From Natronoarchaeum mannanilyticum (GTDB taxonomy: Archaea > Halobacteriota > Halobacteria > Halobacteriales > Natronoarchaeaceae), in assembly GCF_039522665.1 (NCBI RefSeq), contig NZ_BAAADV010000007.1, forward strand, positions 248,001 to 312,000: 64,000 bases of DNA. The letters run 5' to 3'. The notes under the pieces were generated by a model. That model was given only the letters and a program-made list of their open reading frames with translations, was not told where the DNA came from and did no database searches. A program made the translations under genes and the position numbers. This document shows, piece by piece, positions 52,260 through 58,915 of the stretch; within the stretch, counting starts at the first letter, position 1; each line of letters starts with the position of its first letter.

Positions 52260-52475
52260 TCAGCCGTAGTGGTAGGCCAGGTGTCCCATCGCGAGGAAGC
52301 CGACGATCACCGTCGGGAGCCCCGCGACGAGGCCGAGCAGTATCGGCGCCGAGACGAACGACGCGCCGACCAGCGCGGCGGCCGGCGCGAAGCCGACGCC
52401 GAGGATGGTGGTGACGGCGACCGCGGCTACCGCGAGGCGCGTCTCGATCGTCGGCGACGAATCCGGGTCGGTCAT
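52260..52475 (-). CDS. Small membrane protein, unknown
   Basis: A 71-residue protein with two hydrophobic segments, RLAVAAVAVTTILGVGFAPAAALVG and APILLGLVAGLPTVIVGFLAMGHLAYHYG. The ATG at 52473-52475 gives the start MTDPDSS; nine more codons upstream are possible. It lies between the DUF5820-like gene and the nuclease-helicase gene, all on the minus strand, and may be co-transcribed with them. No family recognised. Confidence 0.55.
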   Translation of the reverse strand: MTDPDSSPTIETRLAVAAVAVTTILGVGFAPAAALVGASFVSAPILLGLVAGLPTVIVGFLAMGHLAYHYG

Positions 52476-52517
52476 GGAAGGGCCGTGGCGTCCCGCCGAC
52501 ATATGTCGGTCGATCCG

Positions 52518-55196
52518 TCACTTCGTGGCCCAGTCGACCATCCGGGCGTACCGGTCGTGGGTCCGCAGCGCGTCGGCGTCGCCGACCAGCACCAGCGAGC
52601 GCTTGGCGCGCGTGAGCGCGACGTTCACGCGGCGATAGTCCTCGAAGATCGGGCTGTCGAGGTCGTCGGTCGCGACGAACGAGACGATCACGACGTCCTT
52701 GCTCGACCCCTGGAACCGGTCGACCGTGTCGACCGCCACGTCCTCCGGAACGCGCCGGTCGATCTCGGCGACCTGCGCGCGGAACGGCGCGATCACGGCG
52801 ATCCGGTCGCGATCGACGCCCGCCGCGGCGAACGACTCGATCGCCTCGGCGACGCGCTCGGCCTCGACGGCGTCGGTGTGGCGTCCGGCGTCGCCCTCGA
52901 CGTCGAGCATCGCGACGCGATCCCGGAGGTTGGCTGGAAGCGTATCGACGTCGATCCCTTCCAGATCGGACAGGCTTCGGCCGGCGACCTCGGGCGTCGC
53001 GGGCCGGAGCTCTCCGTCGTAGAACTCCCGCGAGGCGAACGCCTGGATGCGCTGGGCCATCCGGTACTGGCGGTCGAGCATCACCGACGCCGCGGGGTAC
53101 TCGTCGATCATGCGCTCGAACAGCGACGTCGAGAGCTCGGTCTCGCTCCTGACCACGGGCGGGAGCTGGTGGTGGTCGCCGACCAGCACGAAGCGGTCGG
53201 CGAGGTTGATCGCCGCCAGGGTGTTGGGCTCGGTGAGCTGGGACGCCTCGTCGACGACGGCGGCGTCGAACGACTGCTCGCTCATCACTCGCGAGCCGCA
53301 GGTGGAGGTCGTGGCGGCGACGACGGGCGCCTCTTCGAGTTCCGCGGCGCGCTCCTCCGGGCCGTCGTCCGGATCGTCGGGATCGGCGCACTCGTCGAGC
53401 AGCAGATCCCGCATGTCCTCGCGGACGCCGCTTTTCGTCCCCACGCGGACGACATCTTCGAACCCCTGATCGCGCAAGGCTTCGAGCGCGTTGTCGACAG
53501 CCCGATTGGTGAACGCCGAGAGCAGAACGCGCTCGCCGCGCTCGACCATCGCGCGGACCGCGCGGGCGATCGTGTAGGTCTTGCCGGTGCCCGGCGGGCC
53601 GTGGATCAGCGCGAGGTCCTCCGCGGTGACGGCCTTCCGCACCGCTTCGTCCTGCGCGTCGTTGTTGTCGATGAACGTCTCGGAGGCGCTGTCGAACTCC
53701 GGTTCCGTGCGCCCGAACAGCACGTCCTTCCGGCGCGGGTCGCCCTTGAGAACGGCGTCGTGGAGCGCGGTGAGCATCCGGTCGACCGACAGTTCGGAGG
53801 GGTAGACGTCGATCCGCGAGAACTCGACCGGCTCGTCGGTCGTGACGACGATCTCGTCGGCGCCGAGGCGCTCGACGCGGCCGAGTTCGGCGTGGCCGTC
53901 GACCGGATCGCCGTCGCTCGCGAGTACGACGTCGCCCTCGCGAATCTTCGAGACGGCGTCGCCCGAGCGCTCGGCGCGCAGCTCCCAGCGACCGCCCGGA
54001 AGCTCGGACTTCCCTACGAAGTCGAGGCCGATCACCGCCCTGTCGTCGTCGGCCCGCTCTTCGGCTGTCTGCTCCCAGAGCTTGGCGTACTCGGCGTGGA
54101 CCGTCCGGCGCTCGGTTTCGAGGAGTTCGTAAAAACGCTCGAAGTACTCCTGTTCCTCGTCGGGCACTGCGCGGCCGATCTGGCCGGCCTTGGACTCCTG
54201 GTCGAGTCGGCCGGAGACGACCATGCAGGCGTCCTGCTCGAAGCAGTACTCGCACTTGGCGTCGGCCTCGTGACCCGTCGGCACGCTCATCCCGTGTTCC
54301 ATCGCCGCGATCTCGTTGCGGGCGCGAACGACGAAGTCGCGGAGGCCGGGGCCGATCGAGAACTCCTTCGCGGGCGAGAGATCGCCCGTCGCCTCGCCCC
54401 GGTCGAGCGTCGTGTTCTTGGTGTATAGCAGCGTTCCGGTGTCGGCCGGGACGCCCTTCTCGTGGAGCATCAGCCCGTAGGACGCGGCCTGAATCTTGTC
54501 CTGGAACCGCGGGTCGCGCTTCGTGTTCTTGCCGGTCTTGAGTTCGACGGGCATCCCCCGGCGGATGGCGTCGGCGCGGCCCTTGATGCCGAACCGGTGG
54601 CTGATGAGCAACTGCTCGCTGCGCCACTCGTCCTCGTCGGTGAGCGTCCCCTGGGCGAGCCAGCCGTCGATCGCCGCGGCGTTCTGGCGCACCTCCTCGG
54701 CGACGGCGTCGGCGTCCCGGCCGAGCAGCCCGAGCTGGAGGCCCGCGTCGGCGACCCGATCCTCGACGGCTTCGTCGAGATCGCGGCCCCGAAGCAGGTC
54801 GCCGAACACCTCGTGGACGATCGTCCCCTTGACGACGGGGTAGTTCAGCGGGATGCCCGAAATCTTGTTCAGGTAGTACATCCGCGGGCACTGCACCCAC
54901 GACCGAACGTCGGTCACGTCGACGAGGAAGGATGGCTCGACGACGACGTAGGAGTCGCCCGTGGTCGCATAGCGCTCCTCGCCGTCGTAGTCGTCGCGCT
55001 CGGCGTCGGTGACGTTCACCTCCATGCCCTCCTCGAGGTACTCGGCGGTCTCGGCCCACTTGCCCCACAGCGTGACCGTCACCGGCTCGTGATCGACCTC
55101 GCGGCGGACCCGCAGCTCCGCGAGGTCGCGCTCGCCGTACTGCGTGGAAATCTCGCGCACGTCGCCGACGTCGGCGACCTCACCCCTGATCTGCAC
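52518..55196 (-). CDS. Dna2/Cas4-type nuclease fused to superfamily 1 helicase
   Basis: An 892-residue fusion. Residues 1-90 are an OB-like domain; the Cas4-like nuclease follows, with an Fe-S Cys in VQCPRMYYLN near 101, VKGTIVHEVFGDLL, the E-x-K motif MPVELKTGKN near 217, and cluster cysteines in CEYCFEQDAC near 319. From 535 the SF1 helicase has IHGPPGTGKTYTIA, VVDEASQ, LVGDHHQLPPVV, DTVDRFQGSSKDVVIV and NVALTRAKRSLVLVGD. The layout is that of Dna2, used in DNA end processing and flap removal. It starts at GTG; the ATG 26 codons upstream sits in unrelated sequence. The nearest unknown gene is the 55286 gene upstream. Confidence 0.9.
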   Translation of the reverse strand: MQIRGEVADVGDVREISTQYGERDLAELRVRREVDHEPVTVTLWGKWAETAEYLEEGMEVNVTDAERDDYDGEERYATTGDSYVVVEPSFLVDVTDVRSWVQCPRMYYLNKISGIPLNYPVVKGTIVHEVFGDLLRGRDLDEAVEDRVADAGLQLGLLGRDADAVAEEVRQNAAAIDGWLAQGTLTDEDEWRSEQLLISHRFGIKGRADAIRRGMPVELKTGKNTKRDPRFQDKIQAASYGLMLHEKGVPADTGTLLYTKNTTLDRGEATGDLSPAKEFSIGPGLRDFVVRARNEIAAMEHGMSVPTGHEADAKCEYCFEQDACMVVSGRLDQESKAGQIGRAVPDEEQEYFERFYELLETERRTVHAEYAKLWEQTAEERADDDRAVIGLDFVGKSELPGGRWELRAERSGDAVSKIREGDVVLASDGDPVDGHAELGRVERLGADEIVVTTDEPVEFSRIDVYPSELSVDRMLTALHDAVLKGDPRRKDVLFGRTEPEFDSASETFIDNNDAQDEAVRKAVTAEDLALIHGPPGTGKTYTIARAVRAMVERGERVLLSAFTNRAVDNALEALRDQGFEDVVRVGTKSGVREDMRDLLLDECADPDDPDDGPEERAAELEEAPVVAATTSTCGSRVMSEQSFDAAVVDEASQLTEPNTLAAINLADRFVLVGDHHQLPPVVRSETELSTSLFERMIDEYPAASVMLDRQYRMAQRIQAFASREFYDGELRPATPEVAGRSLSDLEGIDVDTLPANLRDRVAMLDVEGDAGRHTDAVEAERVAEAIESFAAAGVDRDRIAVIAPFRAQVAEIDRRVPEDVAVDTVDRFQGSSKDVVIVSFVATDDLDSPIFEDYRRVNVALTRAKRSLVLVGDADALRTHDRYARMVDWATK

Positions 55197-55285
55197 GCGC
55201 TTGGGTCGGTCGCCCGCGGCCAAAAGCACTCGGGTTGCGGACCGTTGGCTGCATGGGACCGCTCCCGTCCCCACGACGCCGTCTC

Positions 55286-56182
55286 TCAGCGTTTTACCAC
55301 GACGGCGTCGCGCGACTCGGCGATCTCTCGTTCTTCGTCGGCGTTCGCGCGGTCGTACAGGTCGGCGGCCTGCCGGTGGTGGATCTTCCGCGCGGCGTCG
55401 AGCGCGTCGCGTTCGACGTCGACCTCCGGGGCGATTTCGGCCTCCCAGACGTCGGCGTCGACGACGATCACGGCCCGGTCGTCGACCGTCAGCGGGTCGT
55501 ACTCCGTGGCGTCGTCCTCGGGGCCGATCAGGTCGTGACGGGCTATGGCTTCGAGAACTTCGATCACCTGCTCGCGGTCGACGCCGCGGTTCGTCAGAAC
55601 TTCGTTGACGAACGAGGAGTCGATCGGCGCCGAGACGGTCCCGGACTGGGGTTCGCCCCCGGCGTCGGCGTCCCGCTCGAGTTCGGCCTCCGCGATCGGA
55701 TCGCTGTCCAGCGACTCCTCGGGGACCGGCTCGTCGTGAAACGGCGTCCCGTCGGCGAACCTGACCGGCTGGAGTTCAAGCGCCGTATCGGCGGCCGGCG
55801 CCGGCGCGCCCGTCGGCATCGCGGCGGCGGCCGCGCCCTCGCCGATCTCGCCGGGCTTGAACAGCAGCGGGTTCTCCGGATCGTACGCCTCGGGATCGAG
55901 TTCCAGCCCCTCGGTGATGAGCGACCGAGGAATCGGCAATGATTCGTCTTCGCCGACGCGGCCGGCGACGGTGTCGTCGGGCACCTCGTCTTCGGGGACG
56001 GGAACCAGCGCCAGCCGCGCCACGTCGCCCTCCTTGCGGAGCCGCCAGACGACGGCTGCTCCGTCGGGGAGGTCCGCGGTTTCGACCTGTTCGGCGACGT
56101 CTACAACGAAGGCCCCGTCTTCGCGACCCAGTTCGACCATCCGATCCCTGTCGATCGCGGTTCCGATCGGATTCTGTGCCAT
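55286..56182 (-). CDS. Conserved haloarchaeal protein, unknown
   Basis: A 298-residue acidic protein. It begins MAQNPIGTAIDRDRMVELGREDGAFVVDVAEQVETADLPDGAAVVWRLRK (in parts) and has a long Ala/Pro/Glu-rich linker (residues 110-175), then a helical C-terminal part (SFVNEVLTNRGVDREQVIEVLEAIARHDLIGPED, ERDALDAARKIHHRQAADLYDRANADEEREIAESRDAVVV). The three-part layout suggests a regulator or adaptor, but no catalytic motif is clear. Start ATG at 56182. It is the last clear chromosomal gene before the tRNA. Confidence 0.6.
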   Translation of the reverse strand: MAQNPIGTAIDRDRMVELGREDGAFVVDVAEQVETADLPDGAAVVWRLRKEGDVARLALVPVPEDEVPDDTVAGRVGEDESLPIPRSLITEGLELDPEAYDPENPLLFKPGEIGEGAAAAAMPTGAPAPAADTALELQPVRFADGTPFHDEPVPEESLDSDPIAEAELERDADAGGEPQSGTVSAPIDSSFVNEVLTNRGVDREQVIEVLEAIARHDLIGPEDDATEYDPLTVDDRAVIVVDADVWEAEIAPEVDVERDALDAARKIHHRQAADLYDRANADEEREIAESRDAVVVKR

Positions 56183-56332
56183 TGTGGTGGCTTCGGCGTA
56201 GGCCGTGAAAAGCAGGTTTTCGGGATGCTTGCGGCGTCCTTCGGTCGGACTGTCTCGCAGATGCGGGCGGGCCGCAATCACCGGGAAGAAAAGTAACACT
56301 ATTGTGGCGCCGACGGGTAGTTTGGAGTGCGA

Positions 56333-56404
56333 AGTCCCGTGGTGTAGTGGCCAATCATATGGGCCTTTGGAGCCTATGACGGCGGTTCGAATCCGCCCGG
56401 GACT
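56333..56404 (+). tRNA. tRNA-Gln (anticodon TTG)
   Basis: A full cloverleaf of 72 nt: acceptor AGTCCCG/CGGGACT, D arm starting GTGT with AGTGGCC in the loop, anticodon stem TGGGC/GCCTA with loop CTTTGGA (TTG at 56367-56369), and T arm GGCGG-TTCGAAT-CCGCC. CCA is not encoded. The anticodon reads CAA, for Gln. It is the boundary between GC-rich chromosome and the AT-richer accessory region, and tRNA genes are common integration sites. Confidence 0.95.
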
Positions 56405-56421
56405 ATACCCATTTTGGTGTG

Positions 56422-56441
56422 AATCCTCTTTTTCGAGGATT
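56422..56441 (+). terminator. Hairpin terminator after tRNA-Gln
   Basis: AATCCTC (56422-56428) pairs with GAGGATT (56435-56441) across a TTTTTC loop, and TATTTTG follows. The hairpin is 18 bases downstream of the tRNA and likely marks the transcript end. Confidence 0.5.
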
Positions 56442-56520
56442 ATTTTGCCGGTAGTTCTAGCCGGCGAGCGGCGGCGCGGTGTGGTGGTGTCGCGCGCGCC
56501 GTTGGCCAGACGCGAGGGAC

Positions 56521-56662
56521 TGTGACCGGTGGCTGTGACGTGAGGGTGTGAGTTGGGAATGTGACGTGTGAGTGTGATCCGTGTCTGTGAGCCGAGACTG
56601 CGACTTGTCCGGGTCACAGTGAGACATCACAGTCCGGTGTGATCCGTGACTGTGAGCTGTGA
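56521..56662. repeat. Cluster of TGTGA motifs
   Basis: In 142 bases I count eleven TGTGA on the + strand (starting at 56521, 56534, 56547, 56560, 56567, 56573, 56586, 56638, 56651 and 56658, with one more partly overlapping) and two on the minus strand (TCACA at 56614 and 56627). Intervals of 13 bases recur (56521, 56534, 56547, 56560, 56573, 56586), which is about 1.25 helical turns. There is no reading frame. It looks like an array of protein-binding sites beside the integration point. Confidence 0.6.
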
Positions 56663-56667
56663 GGCGT

Positions 56668-56687
56668 CAGTAACGAAGCGAGGTGTG
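56668..56687 (+). repeat. 20-bp direct repeat, copy 1
   Basis: CAGTAACGAAGCGAGGTGTG matches copy 2 at 56759-56778 in 18 of 20 positions; the last 14 bases are identical. The two copies are 91 bases apart and flank the TTCATTTCGA iterons. Confidence 0.6.
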
Positions 56688-56694
56688 TGGTAGT

Positions 56695-56744
56695 TTCATT
56701 TCGATGATGGGGTCTTCATTTCGACAACACCCCGTTCATTTCGA
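56695..56744 (+). repeat. Three TTCATTTCGA iterons at 20-bp spacing
   Basis: TTCATTTCGA occurs at 56695-56704, 56715-56724 and 56735-56744, each followed by a different 10-bp spacer. Exactly 20 bp between copies (two helical turns) places all three on one face of the helix, as in plasmid iterons or recombinase/excisionase arm sites. No reading frame spans them. Confidence 0.7.
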
Positions 56745-56758
56745 AGACGGTTCCCCCG

Positions 56759-56778
56759 CAGTGGCGAAGCGAGGTGTG
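56759..56778 (+). repeat. 20-bp direct repeat, copy 2
   Basis: CAGTGGCGAAGCGAGGTGTG; see copy 1 at 56668. It closes the iteron block on the right side. Confidence 0.6.
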
Positions 56779-56820
56779 CCCCTCCACTACCTGTGAGCGG
56801 CGAGCACTCGCCGGCTAGAC

Positions 56821-56836
56821 CAACGCTATAGCGTTG
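56821..56836. promoter_or_regulatory. 16-bp perfect palindrome upstream of the small-gene cassette
   Basis: CAACGCTATAGCGTTG is a perfect palindrome 77 bases before the first cassette ATG (56913). An AT-rich stretch TTAGTTACTAATTAATATGTATG just before the ATG contains a TATA-like site. The palindrome fits a dimeric repressor operator. Confidence 0.5.
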
Positions 56837-56912
56837 CTCCCTTCTGGAATCGAGAGAAGCGACCGCGTTTGGGGCGTGAGGCTTTTACCCACTTAGTTAC
56901 TAATTAATATGT

Positions 56913-57170
56913 ATGAAAGCAACTCCTAAAACACCTGAAGACGGCCCACACTACCTAATCCATCGGTTCGACCTGATACTCGACTATCGCCACGACAAAA
57001 TCGACGACGTGGACGAAGCACGCCAGGATCTGCGAGAACTCCGGCATGACGTCGAACAGATCACGATGCTCTGCATCAACAACGACGACATCCCGAAGAG
57101 CATCCGCGACTTCGCCGACGAGGTTGTCGAACTCGAACTGGGCGAACAGTACACCGCGGGTGATGCATGA
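56913..57170 (+). CDS. Small acidic protein of the element, unknown
   Basis: An 85-residue soluble protein: MKATPKTPEDGPHYLIHRFDLILDY at the start, then DKIDDVDEARQDLRELRHDVEQITML, a likely coiled helix, and DIPKSIRDFADEVVELELGEQ. It is the first gene of a seven-gene overlapping cassette and its stop overlaps the next start (ATGATG). No domain is recognised. Codon use includes more A/T-ending codons than the chromosomal genes. Confidence 0.6.
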   Translation: MKATPKTPEDGPHYLIHRFDLILDYRHDKIDDVDEARQDLRELRHDVEQITMLCINNDDIPKSIRDFADEVVELELGEQYTAGDA

Positions 57171-57406
57171 TGAGTGACGTTGCGCTGACTGACTACCCTA
57201 ACAACGACATCGAAACACACCGTCGGGTATCAAAAGCCACGGTCGTGCTCACTGGGGTGCTCGCATTGGGGCTCGTCGGTATCGGCGATACTACGGCAGG
57301 CACGGCTGTAATCGCTGCTGGTCTCGCCGCTGGGAATGGCCTGCGTCTGCAAGCGACTCAGTGGGAACTCGAGATGCTACAAACGGAGGTATCGAGCGAT
57401 GACTAA
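57167..57406 (+). CDS. Small membrane protein of the element
   Basis: A 79-residue protein (starts at 57167 or 57170; both ATG). One long hydrophobic region, ATVVLTGVLALGLVGIGDTTAGTAVIAAGLAAGNGL, could form two helices, with a polar helix LQATQWELEMLQTEV after. Second in the cassette; overlaps the first by four bases and the next by eight. Membrane location seems likely; function unknown. Confidence 0.58.
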   Translation: MMSDVALTDYPNNDIETHRRVSKATVVLTGVLALGLVGIGDTTAGTAVIAAGLAAGNGLRLQATQWELEMLQTEVSSDD

Positions 57407-57551
57407 CGACCCGACGAAAGTCACCGTACAGTGCAGTGGCTCGACCGATGACGGCAGTCGGTGCGAACGCACGATGACTGTGCACGTCCACTACAAGTAC
57501 AGAGATCACTACTGCTACGACCACGACCCCAACAACGGTGAGAGCCGATGA
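57399..57551 (+). CDS. Zinc-finger-like micro-protein of the element
   Basis: A 50-residue protein too short for most gene callers: TVQCSGSTDDGSRCERTMTVHVHYKYRDHYCYDHD, with C-x9-C and H-x-C-x-x-H patterns able to hold a zinc ion. Its start overlaps the previous gene by eight bases and its stop overlaps the next start by four (ATGA). Such micro zinc fingers are common in haloarchaeal viruses and plasmids; likely a nucleic-acid or protein contact. Confidence 0.6.
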   Translation: MTNDPTKVTVQCSGSTDDGSRCERTMTVHVHYKYRDHYCYDHDPNNGESR

Positions 57552-57760
57552 GAGACTTCATCGACATCATCGGCATCGGTGCAGTCGTGTTCTTGGCCGT
57601 TGCTGCACTAGCATTGGTCGCCGTCGCCCTCGGCGGGATTTTCGGGTACGCTGTTGTAACGTTCTACAATGGAGTTTTCGGCATGAGCGTTGACCCGATG
57701 CTCGGTGCGTTGATTGGGTCGATTGTCTCTGGTGCCGGTGTGCAACTGGGTGATGAATGA
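57548..57760 (+). CDS. Small membrane protein of the element
   Basis: A 70-residue protein with two hydrophobic helices, FIDIIGIGAVVFLAVAALALVAVALGGIFGYAVV and a C-terminal MLGALIGSIVSGAGVQL. It overlaps both neighbours by four bases. Predicted integral membrane protein with no known family. Confidence 0.58.
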   Translation: MRDFIDIIGIGAVVFLAVAALALVAVALGGIFGYAVVTFYNGVFGMSVDPMLGALIGSIVSGAGVQLGDE

Positions 57761-57987
57761 TGACTGACGAACTGCTCGGCGTGCTGACCGCCATCGGAGA
57801 TGGCGCGCTGCTCCAATCACTACCCGGGAGCGTTGTTGACCCCATCATCGAGCAAGCAGAAACACGCGACGAACTGAACAAAGCCCTCCGAGGACTCGAT
57901 GTCGAGCGGAGTTTCGACGAAGGTCAGCCGATGTTCCGAGTTGAAGAATCGCACTACGTGACTCTTCCTGGTGATAGCGATGAGTGA
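57757..57987 (+). CDS. Small soluble protein of the element
   Basis: A 76-residue protein (ATG at 57757, or 57760): DELLGVLTAIGDGALLQSLPGSVVDPIIEQAETRDELNKALRGLDVERSFDEGQPMFRV. Helical with a late strand; no known domain. It overlaps the previous gene by four bases and the next by eight. Unknown role. Confidence 0.55.
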   Translation: MMTDELLGVLTAIGDGALLQSLPGSVVDPIIEQAETRDELNKALRGLDVERSFDEGQPMFRVEESHYVTLPGDSDE

Positions 57988-58324
57988 CGGTAGTGCCGAG
58001 TACGAAGGAGTCTTTCGCGACGCGAACGCCTGGCATGTAGATGCACTCCCCGAATTCTGGTACAATACCGTCAAGGAATTCGTTTCCGGGAAACACGCCG
58101 GCATTCCCCAGTTTGAGCACCCCGTGCGCGTGTCGGTCACCATCGAAACGGAGGAATTCGACGAAAACCGCATTCGCGAGTGCGAAGCCGTCGGTGGAAC
58201 GGTCAGCGAGCATCGGTGCGAAGAGTGTGAGACGTGCCTCGTCCGGAAGCGCACGGTTGAGGGCGGTGTATTGTTCTACGAGTGCCCGGGTTGTGGGTGG
58301 GTTACGACGGAGGTACTGCGATGA
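57980..58324 (+). CDS. Zinc-ribbon protein of the element
   Basis: A 114-residue protein. N-terminal part: MSDGSAEYEGVFRDANAWHVDALPEFWYNTVKEFVSG; C-terminal zinc ribbon CEECETCLVRKRTVEGGVLFYECPGCGW with two CxxC pairs. Such ribbons bind DNA or protein. The start is an ATG at 57980 overlapping the previous stop region; its TGA overlaps the next ATG (58321). No family can be named. Confidence 0.6.
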   Translation: MSDGSAEYEGVFRDANAWHVDALPEFWYNTVKEFVSGKHAGIPQFEHPVRVSVTIETEEFDENRIRECEAVGGTVSEHRCEECETCLVRKRTVEGGVLFYECPGCGWVTTEVLR

Positions 58325-58533
58325 GTCGTGACCTCGTTGAATACGGAACCGTCGTTATCGGCGCGGGCCTTCTCTTCTACTACCTCTACGTGGCTGTTAC
58401 TACTGGGCAGATTTGCTCCGCGTACGGCTGCGGGACGGTTGATGGGGTTATTTCGAATCCGACCGGGCTGGTCATTCTTGTGGTGGGCGGGGCGATTATG
58501 GCATATCTGACGGTGCGGATCGACGAAGACTGA
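58321..58533 (+). CDS. Small membrane protein of the element
   Basis: A 70-residue protein with two helices, VVIGAGLLFYYLYVAVTT and TGLVILVVGGAIMAYLTVRI, and two Cys in QICSAYGCG between them that could form a disulfide outside. Last of the seven overlapping genes; starts in the ATGA overlap with the zinc-ribbon gene. Membrane protein of unknown role. Confidence 0.58.
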   Translation: MSRDLVEYGTVVIGAGLLFYYLYVAVTTGQICSAYGCGTVDGVISNPTGLVILVVGGAIMAYLTVRIDED

Positions 58534-58583
58534 CCCTGTTTCTCCCCGGGTAAGTCTTGGTCACGGACGCTCTACCTATGGGT

Positions 58584-58748
58584 ATGACCGATAAAGACCC
58601 GTATCCCGAGGGAATCAAGGAAACGACATCCAGCTGGCCAGACGAACCTGTCCACGAAGACATTGTCGTGGGCGGTGAGGGAGGAAAAGATGAGTTTCCT
58701 GAAGAGCTTCTGGAGGACGTTGACGAGGACGACCGCGACGAGGGCTGA
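58584..58748 (+). CDS. Small acidic protein of the element, uncertain
   Basis: A 54-residue acidic protein reading MTDKDPYPEGIKETTSSWPDEPVHEDIVVGGEGGKDEFPEELLEDVDEDD (in parts). The start ATG at 58584 was chosen from two close ones (58578 in another frame). A second, overlapping frame from 58690 reads MSFLKSFW... and has a GGAGG before it, so the true product is unclear. No domain is seen. After it, 58749-58915 holds no other gene. Confidence 0.4.
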   Translation: MTDKDPYPEGIKETTSSWPDEPVHEDIVVGGEGGKDEFPEELLEDVDEDDRDEG

Positions 58749-58915
58749 TTTGGTGTCGTATACCCCTGTAAAGCTGTCACAAAACACATTCACCAGATTC
58801 AAACTAGAGAGTTGTAGCCAGGAAACCGGTACAAACAGTCCTATTTGTCGGAAGTAGATAATCAGATTGGAAAGACGACGTCGACTGACTGTAAAAGGAG
58901 GTCGATCAATAACCT

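Larger units (their letters stand above)
56457..56818. repeat. 12-bp inverted repeat flanking the repeat-rich region
   Basis: CTAGCCGGCGAG at 56457-56468 and its exact reverse complement CTCGCCGGCTAG at 56807-56818, separated by 338 bases. Between them lie the TGTGA cluster, the direct repeats and the iterons. The right copy is part of a tight palindrome CGGCGAG-CA-CTCGCCG (56798-56813). The pair may bound a recombination or replication region. Confidence 0.5.

Noticed and set aside
56333-56404. Reading of the tRNA as tRNA-Pro (TGG)
   Set aside because: That alignment breaks the anticodon stem; only the TTG alignment pairs all five stem positions (TGGGC/GCCTA).
58690-58857. A frame starting MSFLKSFW... 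overlapping the acidic gene at 58584
   Set aside because: It has a GGAGG before it but ends in low-complexity Ser/Thr sequence and has no motif; kept only as an alternative.
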